Below, piece after piece: positions 57,085 to 64,000 of a stretch of 64,000 nucleotides of DNA. Under the pieces are notes generated by a model. That model was not told the DNA's origin. It saw only the letters and a list, made by a program, of their open reading frames with translations, and searched no databases. The position numbers and the translations under genes are program-made. This DNA is from Basidiobolus meristosporus CBS 931.73 (Eukaryota; Basidiobolomycota; Basidiobolomycetes; Basidiobolales; Basidiobolaceae). The first letter of the stretch is position 1. Every line of letters starts with the position of its first letter. Where the stretch lies: contig MCFE01000036.1 in the NCBI GenBank assembly GCA_002104905.1, forward strand, positions 62,001 to 126,000. Direction: 5' to 3'.

Positions 57085-57453
57085 TGTTATGATCCGCCAC
57101 TTGAATGTTTAAGTTAGATCAGTTTTTAGTCAAATTAATTAGTAATATGCTTAGATTATCAGTATATCAGTATTATCTATCAAATCAGCCGCATGAGTCA
57201 GCAAATAAATCAGCAGATCCTTATCAGAGTGAAATAGATATATTAAGCAGGATCTTATTGGGTGATGAAGATGCAATCAAATGAGTCATCAGCCACAGCC
57301 TACATTGGGAGATACAATTAGTCAGCATTTGATCTGGCAAAACGTATATAAGGAGCTGCTGGAACCTCAATAAAGATCAGTTCAAGTTTTAGTGAATACA
57401 ATACTAGCTAAACTCCCTATTCCTCTACAACTCTTATACCAAGACCTGTAACA
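57085..57453 (+). repeat. Gypsy-2A 5' LTR
   Basis: 369 bp, TGTTATGATCC...CCTGTAACA; GTATATAAGGAGC near 57344 and AATAAAGATC near 57370. Confidence 0.88.
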
Positions 57454-57454
57454 T

Positions 57455-57466
57455 TGGTAGCAGCAA
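57455..57466 (+). promoter_or_regulatory. Gypsy-2A candidate primer-binding site
   Basis: TGGTAGCAGCAA starts one base after the LTR, with the TGG expected for a tRNA 3' end. The tRNA was not identified. Confidence 0.55.
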
Positions 57467-57511
57467 TAACCAGAAACATCCCCCCTGAAGAAAGAATAAG
57501 CCTCCCTCAAG

Positions 57512-60474
57512 ATGTCCAAAAATCAAAAATGGAAGAATGCCATGCAACAAATCCTGGTCCAGCAGCAACAAGGAATGACTACCATGGCCCAAAGCCAGCA
57601 AAACCCTGTCAAGAGCAACTTTAGTGTGAAGGTCAACTGGTACCATGGTAGAGTCAATGAAAACCTGGCAACTTGGCTCTTCCAGATTCAAGAAGCTTTC
57701 AAGGCTAAGGGAATTGCTCCAGAAAGCAAGTAACATTATGCAGCCTCTTACCTGGCAGACGCAGCTTTACAGTGGTACCACAACAAGCTCAGGTCAGCCA
57801 CCATGATGGAATGCTCTACAATCTCTACCTGGGATGAGTTTGTGTCAGAAATTTAGGATGCCTTTGAGCCCCCTCACCAACAGACACTACTAAGAAGAAA
57901 GTTGAAGACACTCAGAGAGAAAAGAATGGACCAAGAGTGTATCTATGAATATAGATGTCTACTTGGGCAAATTGAAAGGGTGGACCCTCTGAATCAAGTT
58001 GAATACTTTATTGATGGGCTGAAAGAAACAACTTGTAAGGAAGTAAATTATCAAAGACCTCAGACTATTGAAGAAGCCATCAAGATTGCCATTGATTATG
58101 ACTCAGCTATGTTTGGAGATGGGAAGCCTACAATGACTAATCAGAGAGGCTACAATCACTATGAAAGAGGTCAATCAAAGCAGTGCCTATGGAAATAGAT
58201 GCTATGCAGAAGAATCCTACCTCAGAAGAATGTAAGATGAAAGGACTTGGCTTCAATTGCCACTAGCAGGGATGTATTGCAAAGTACTGCCCTCAGAGAA
58301 GAAATGGACACCAGCCATCAAGAACCTTTAACCATATTGAGGCCATGGGGCATAGTAACATGGAGGATGAGCTTGAAGAAGACTCAGAACTTACCTTCCA
58401 TATAACAGAAGAATACCCATCCCAGGTGACCTCAAACTCAGGAAAGCTATTATACTTGAATGGAGTAATCAATGGGGTACCTGCCAAGATCCTGATTGAC
58501 TCAGAAGCATTGCATGAGTACATGTCAGAGCAATTTGCTTTGAAAGCTGGAATCAACTTGGAACCCACCAAGTCAACTTCAGTCTCAACAGCTGAAGGGA
58601 ACTCTCACATAATCAACCGTATTACCCAGCCAGTAAGAATGAAGATCAATGACTATGAAGAAAAGCTAAAGGCCTATATATTTGGGAACTGCAAGTTTGA
58701 CCTTGTACTGGGGAAAACCTGGCTATTTTGTTGTAATCCATCAATCAACTGGTGGACCCACACTACTCAGATCCAGACAGACAACAAGACCTATGAGCTA
58801 TTACCTGCCACACTGGATTTAACTTGGTCAATTCCAGTGTGTGCTAAACAAGTGAACTTAGCAAGACAAAGTTCTGTAGAGCACTAAGAAAAGGCACCCA
58901 GATGTTCCTCATGGCAGTATTACAAAAGGATTCCTGTACTCCAGCACCCCAGAAGGTCCAGACTCTTTTGAAGGAATATTCAGACATATTTCCAGAAGAA
59001 CTTGTAGCCTACCACCGGTCAGAGATGTGGAGCATGCCATTGACACAGGAGATAGCCCTTCAGTGAGTAAGACACCTTACAGAATGAGTCCATTGGAGTT
59101 GGAAGAGATGAAGAGACAAATATATCAGCTACTGGAGCAAGGATACATCAGACCCAGCAAGTCACCTTGGGGAGCACGGGTGATTTATGTGAAGCAGAAG
59201 GATGGAACACTTGAGATGTGCATTGACTGCAGAGCCCTCAGCTCAGTTACTGTGAAGAATAAGTGCCCCATACCTTGGAATGATGAGCTCTTGGACCAAC
59301 TCAATGGAGCCACTATTTTCAGCAAGATTGACCTCATGTCAGGATAAAACCAGATTAGGGTGAAGCCAGTAGACATCCCTAAGACAGCATTCAGGACCAG
59401 ATATGGATATTACAAGTACTTAGTCATGAGTTTTGGCCTCACCAATGCCCCTGCAACATTCATGACCTTGATGCAGACTGTCTTCCTGGGGTACTTAGAC
59501 AGGTTTGTCATAATCTACCTAGATGATATAGTGATATGCAGCAAGACAGAAGAAAGTCACTTGGTGCACATTGAAAAGGTCCAGAAGAAGCTAAGAGAGA
59601 ACAAGCTTTATGGCAAGCTACCCAAGTGTGAATTCTTCAAGGAACACATTGAATATCTGTGACTCATAGTGACTAGCACAGGAGTAACCTTAGACCCTAA
59701 GAAGGTTGAAGTCACCAAGAATCTGAAGCAGCCCCATAGCATATCAGAGCTCAGATCATTCCTTGGAATGGTTTCATATTATTGGAGAATTGTCAAGTCC
59801 TTTGCAAGTATTGCAGCCCCTTTAACTGATATCCTCAAGAAACACAACACCTACAAGTGGGACATAGCTTGTGAAACTGCCTTCCAGACGCTCAAGAATG
59901 AACTTGCTAAGCTGCCAAGCTTATGAATACCAGACTTCAGAAAAGAGTTTACTCTGTGCACGGATGCTGCAGATTATGCAATTGGTGGAGTGTTGAGCCA
60001 AGAACAGAAGGGTAAGGACTACCCTGTTGCCCTTGAATCCTAGAAACTGAATTCAGCAAAATAAAACTATCCACTACATGAGAAGGAGATGCTTGCTATA
60101 ATACACAGTTTGAAGACATGGAGATGCATTTGGAACAAAGACATCAAGAGGCACAGACCAAAGTATCTCAAAGTGCAGAGAAAATGAAGCAGAGATTTGA
60201 TAAGACTATAGCACCAGAAGTATTGACAGTTGGGAACTTTGTATTACTAAGAAACAACACTTGGAAGAAGTTTGAGCCACAATGGACAGGACCATTCAAG
60301 ATCACCAGAGAATGTCCATTTGCAACTTACCAACTAGTGGACAAACAAGGCAATATCTGGGAAGCCTTAGTGCATAGGGACAGACTCAAGCTTGAAAGAC
60401 TTGCTGATAATACTGAACCATCAAGATATTGGTATCAGAAGAAAAGAGATTCAGGAGAACCCTCTCAAGCTTAG
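57512..60474 (+). pseudogene. Gypsy-2A Gag-Pol, multiple stops
   Basis: Gag from ATG 57512 (MSKNQKWKNAMQQILVQQQQ; WLFQIQEAF) with stops at about 57731 and 57855; a damaged zinc-knuckle region near 58250. Protease at about 58495 reads ILIDSEALHEY, where the catalytic DSG has become DSE. RT 59027-59926: [49 protein letters not shown] (intact YLDD), FLGMVSYYWRIV; one frame with stops at 59345, 59660 and 59924. RNase H starts (FTLCTDAADYAIGGVLSQE) and then joins the integrase tail (60118-60474: FEPQWTGPFKITRE, a GPY/F-type module). Ends at TAG before the 3' LTR. Confidence 0.85.
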
Positions 60475-60484
60475 CAGGGGAGAA

Positions 60485-61387
60485 TGTTATGATCTGCTGC
60501 TTGAATGTTAAAGTTAGATAAGTTTTTAGTCAAGTCAATTAGTTATAAGCTTAGGTTATTGTTATATCAGTATTATCTATCAAATCAGCAGCTATCATGA
60601 TCACATGACCACCATGAACACCCATGTCAAGTTTCAGCTTCTTAGCTCAGTTTCTAAGAGATTCCTTCTGGAATCTTCTACCGCCTTCCAGAAAGTTCCT
60701 GACCATTCCAAACCATTGTTACACAATGGAACATTCCATGGAAGTTACCCACTATATTTCTCATAGTCCAGTACCATATATGGAAATACCAGGTTACATG
60801 ACTTAGTCACATGATCAGGTGGCCCAATCCATTTCCCCATCCTGTCTCAGTGCCTTGCCTTCTATATTATTATCCCCAGCACTGCTGCTGTGCCTCACCC
60901 CACCTCCCCATTAGTATTAGCTAATATCTCTTGGAATCAGTATAGCAAAAAAGTATATATAGTCCTATCCCCCCTTAAGTATTCCTCAGTCTGATAAACA
61001 CAGGTCTTGAATAAACAGCCTTGGCTTGGAAATCCGCCTTGCCTTGTTGATCTACACCTAGGTCCTTTCCTGGTCCTGCCTTGCCTAGCCCTACTCTCCT
61101 GCCTTGTGTCTATTTATAACAGCAGCATGAGTCAGCAAATGAATCAGCAGATCCTTATCAGACAGATATAGATGTATTAAGCAGGATCTGATTGGGTGAT
61201 GATGATGCAATCAAATGAGTCATCAGCCACCGTCTACATTAGGAAATACATTTAGTCAGCAATTGATCTGGCAAAATGTATATAAGGAGCTGCTGGAACC
61301 TCAATAAAGATCAGTTCAAGTTTTAGTGAATACAATACTAGCTAAGCTCCCTATTCCTCTACAACTCTTTTACCAAGATTTGTAATA
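60485..61387 (+). repeat. Gypsy-2A 3' LTR, interrupted
   Basis: TGTTATGATCTGC... interrupted 60593-61126 by a solo LTR plus duplicated GCAGC; net length about 369. Ends TGTAATA, a one-base change from the 5' LTR end TGTAACA. Confidence 0.85.
60593..61121 (+). repeat. Solo LTR of a further family (S) with GCAGC duplication
   Basis: 529 bp, TATCATGATCAC...TTTATAACA; GCAGC at 60588-60592 and 61122-61126. Contains AAGTATATATAGTCC near 60950 and GAATAAACAGCC near 61009. More C-rich than neighbouring LTRs. No internal region of this family is in the window. Confidence 0.82.
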
Positions 61388-61391
61388 CAGG

Positions 61392-62266
61392 AACACAAGG
61401 CCAACTGAATGCACTTGATTGTTCCATGAGCATTTTTGTAGACGCAAACAAGCAAACAAATCTTGAGCCAGAATGTTATGCTAAGAAAGAAGCTCAAAAA
61501 TAGCAGACTATCAATGGTAGAAGTACAAGGGTGAAATGGCTAAACACTAGGGGCTTCTTCAAGAGCCTGTTAAAATCAGGGCCAAAAGCTCCAAACAAGC
61601 AACAAAGAGCCATCAGGTAGCTTGAGGATTACCAATAAGGAACAAGTAAGCAGACACAGATGCACTAGCACAATATTCATCAAGGAAAAAGCGTAGTTCC
61701 ACCCTTGAGGCACTCAGCCAAGGTCGCAGTGAGGGACCTGGCAGTGATAAATGTCAGTGACTACCTAAGGAGTCTGTCATAGCATGCGCAAGAAGCTCAA
61801 AATAAGCAGGAAAGAAGGGTTAGATTGCCTGCAGAGTGCTAGCAAGGGACAAGCAGGCCAAAACAGATGCATCAGAGCAGCAATCATCAGGGAGAAAATG
61901 TAGTTCAATACAAGAAACACTCAGAGAAAGTAGCTGTGAGCAGCCTGACAGTGATTAAGGAAAAGTTGAAGGGAGAAAAGTACACCCAAGTTGAAGACAA
62001 GGAAGCATAAGAAAAATGTGGCAGTTCTTGCCAATAAACACCATAAGCCCAGAACAGACTGAATCCCATCTTAGCCAAGATAAATTACCAATAAGAAAAT
62101 AGCTATTTTCACAAGAGTTGTAAGTGCAGCCAGTTGAGCTACACTCCAGTGAGATAGATGAGTTTGCAGAGAAAGGCAATTTGCTTACCTCTGCCTCCAT
62201 ATCTTCCATTGCTGATAGAGTGGGGATCCCACCAACAGACAAAGTAACAATGTTAAGAACCCAGAT
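61392..62266 (+). pseudogene. Repeat X copy C, central and C-terminal part
   Basis: Continues copy C after Gypsy-2A: LFHEHF-type segment (ttgttccatgagcatttt), several diverged blocks, then LHSSEIDEFAEKGNLLTSAS and RVGIPPTDKVTMLRTQ (62124-62265). Cut off at about 62266 by Gypsy-2B, so the C-terminus and 3' flank are missing. Confidence 0.6.
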
Positions 62267-64000
62267 TATCAAGAATCTGAAGCAGCCCCATAGCATATCA
62301 GATCTCAGAACATTCCTTGGAATGGTTTCCTATTATTGGAGAATTGTCAAGCCCTTTGCAAGTATTGCAGCCCCTTTAAACTGATATCCTCAAGACAGAC
62401 AACACCTATAAGTGGGACATAGCTTGTGAGACTGTCTTTCAGATACCCAAGAATGAAGTTGCTAAACTACAAAGCTTAAGAATACCTGACTTCAGAAAAG
62501 AGTTTACTCTGTGCACGGATGCTTCAGATTATGCAATTGGTGGAGTGTTGAGCCAAGAACACAAGGGAAAGGACTACCCTGTTGCCTTTGAATCCAAGAA
62601 ACTGAACTCAGCAGAGCAAAACTATCCAGTCCACAAGAAGGAGATGCTTGCAATAATACACTGTTTGAAGACATGGAGATGCTATATTGAAGGAGTCAAA
62701 TGCACTGTGAAGACTAATCATGCCTCCCTCAAGTGTATATTTACTCAGAAGGCACTCTCCTGAAGAATGACAAGATGGAGTGAATACATTCAGCAATTTG
62801 ACTTAGAGATTGTCTACAGCCCTGGAAAAAACAACATGGTTGCTGATGCCTTATCAAGATTAGATCAAGTTGCACAACTCAACTTGGTGCATGAATCAGA
62901 TTGGCCTAGCCTATTACCAAAGTACTTGGAGGACCAAGCCATTCCTAATCAGGTGGATGAAGATATCAAGAAGATAATCCGGGATGAAGCCAGCAAATTT
63001 GTAGTACAGGATGAAACTCTCAACCAAATTATTGATGGAAGCCCTATTGCCTATTGCCCTTATGTTTTTTGCCTGGATTTAATACATACACTACACAATG
63101 GATATGGACATCTTGGGATTGAAGGAACCTATAGCCTTGTGAAAGCCAGAGCATGGTGGCTCAGAATGAAACAATATATTGAGAAGCTAGTGAAAACATG
63201 CCCAAGCTGCCAAATCAATCAAGGCCAGCCACAAAGAAATGCCAAACTCTTCCCTTTGAAGCCTGTAAGACCATTTGAGAGATGGGGAATTGACTTTATT
63301 GGAAGACTGCCAACCACCAGGAAATGCAACTGTTGGATCCTAGTAGCAATTGACCATGCCACTAAATGGCCAGTTGCTAAAGCTGTACCAATAGCCAGTG
63401 AATAAGAAGTTGCAAGTTTCATTTACCATGAGACTCTGATGAAGTTTAGATGCCCTGTGGAGATCCTATCTGATAGAGGAGCAAATTTTATGGCAAAGAC
63501 ATTGGAGGCTTACCTGGAAATGCAGCAGATTAAACACTTGAAAACCTTGGCATATCACCCCAGAACTAATGGAGTCACTGAACGCTTCAATGGATTATAT
63601 GGCAAAATACTGACCAAGTATGCAAATGGGGCTGTCAGTAGATGGGATGAGTATATAGATCAAGCACTTTTTGCCTGCAGAGTTAGAGTGCACAACACTA
63701 CCCAACAATCACCATTTTACTTAGTGTATGGATGTGAACCAAGGATTCCAGGAGATCCCACACAACCCAAGCTTACAGATGCCTTGGAAGGCAAACTTAG
63801 TCAGCCCAGTAGACACCAGCAATTGGAATAAAGACATCAAGAGGCACAGACCAAAGTATCTCAAAGTGCAGAGAAAATGAAGCAGAGATTTGATAAGACT
63901 ATAGCACCAGAAGCATTGACAGTTGGGAACTTTGTTCTACTAAGAAACAACACTCAGAAGAAGTTTGAGCCACAATGGACAGGATCATTCAAGATCATCA
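62267..64000 (+). pseudogene. Gypsy-2B Pol (RT thumb, RNase H, integrase), runs off window
   Basis: 5'-truncated, starting in the RT thumb (NLKQPHSISDLRTFLGMVSY), frameshift at 62378. RNase H: TLCTDASDYAIGGVLSQ, AEQNYPVHKKEMLAIIHCLK, PGKNNMVADALSRLD. Integrase: zinc finger HNGYGHLGIEGT...CPSCQ, catalytic D (WGIDFIG), D (LSDRGANF), E (GVTERFNG) all present, then the start of the GPY/F tail. From 62545 onward one frame holds, interrupted only by TGA 62761, TAA 63403 and TAA 63829. It covers the part that Gypsy-2A has lost. Confidence 0.87.

Larger units (their letters stand above)
57085..61387 (+). mobile_element. Gypsy-2A, Tf2-like Ty3/Gypsy retrotransposon with internal deletion
   Basis: 5' LTR 57085-57453, Gag-Pol 57512-60474, 3' LTR 60485-61387 (containing a solo LTR). 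CAGG at 57081-57084 and 61388-61391; copy A of repeat X shows the single CAGG. LTRs about 92% identical by eye, so older than Gypsy-1. Compared with Gypsy-2B it lacks about 1.1 kb covering most of RNase H and integrase (junction at about 60122). Confidence 0.88.

Noticed and set aside
1-64000. tRNA, rRNA, CRISPR or prophage features
   Set aside because: Scanned by eye for cloverleaf boxes, rRNA stretches and phage genes; nothing convincing was found, apart from primer sites that only resemble tRNA complements.

Overview
The window looks like a repeat-rich chromosomal region of a filamentous fungus, most likely a basidiomycete. Three things point there: one host gene with six very short (54-73 bp) GT-AG introns, several Copia and Gypsy LTR retrotransposons, and Tnp2 (CACTA-type) and PIF/Harbinger-like DNA transposons. 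The phylum is inference; no rRNA or other marker gene is present, and I see no tRNA or CRISPR array.

Only the first ~1.8 kb is ordinary gene space. A BAR-SH3 membrane-curvature protein gene (endophilin/Mug137-like) runs on the minus strand from an ATG at 1650 and leaves the window at position 1. When six introns are removed the frame is open throughout, and two apparent stop codons fall inside introns. From about 2.1 kb to the end everything I can identify is transposable-element DNA, mostly nested and decayed.

Layout. 2.1-10.7 kb: a minus-strand Copia element and several of its LTRs, with a 4.7 kb Copia element (Copia-1, 4197-8880) inserted in an older LTR of its own family. 10.7-14 kb: a Tnp2 fragment, a truncated Harbinger copy (H1) and a 1.1 kb solo LTR (family L). 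13.9-31.9 kb: one old Harbinger copy (H2b) split by a second Harbinger copy (H2, 14035-17173), a solo L LTR (17914-18976) and a 10.9 kb Gypsy element (Gypsy-1, 20084-30968), which itself carries a third Harbinger copy (H3, 24521-27929) inside its reverse transcriptase region. 31.9-34 kb: a decayed Tf2-like Gypsy (Gypsy-2b). 34-39 kb: old Copia, L-LTR, Tnp2 and Harbinger debris. 39.2-47.1 kb: a copy of an unrecognised ~2.35 kb coding repeat (family X), split by an L LTR that is in turn split by a young Copia element (Copia-2, 40305-44989). 47.1-50.5 kb: a Tnp2-type transposase pseudogene. 50.5-53.5 kb: L LTR plus a decayed Copia-2 relative. 53.8-62.3 kb: two further X copies in head-to-head orientation, one interrupted by a solo Copia LTR and the other by Gypsy-2A (57085-61387). 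62.3-64 kb: another Gypsy-2 copy (Gypsy-2B) running off the end.

Insertion order can be read directly because many elements keep target-site duplications that agree with an uninterrupted copy elsewhere in the window: GATC for Gypsy-1, CAGG for Gypsy-2A, GATTC for Copia-2, GCAGC for a solo LTR, ATT for H2 and H3. No element has a fully open coding frame. The youngest are Copia-2 (LTRs differ at about two of 369 positions), Gypsy-1 (about eight of 1231) and H3. Among the Harbinger copies there is a visible loss of CG dinucleotides to TG/CA, which suggests cytosine methylation. The best candidates for something undescribed are repeat family X and the two-ORF Harbinger family. Copia-1 and Copia-2 both carry primer-binding sites complementary to the anticodon arm, not the 3' end, of initiator tRNA-Met.
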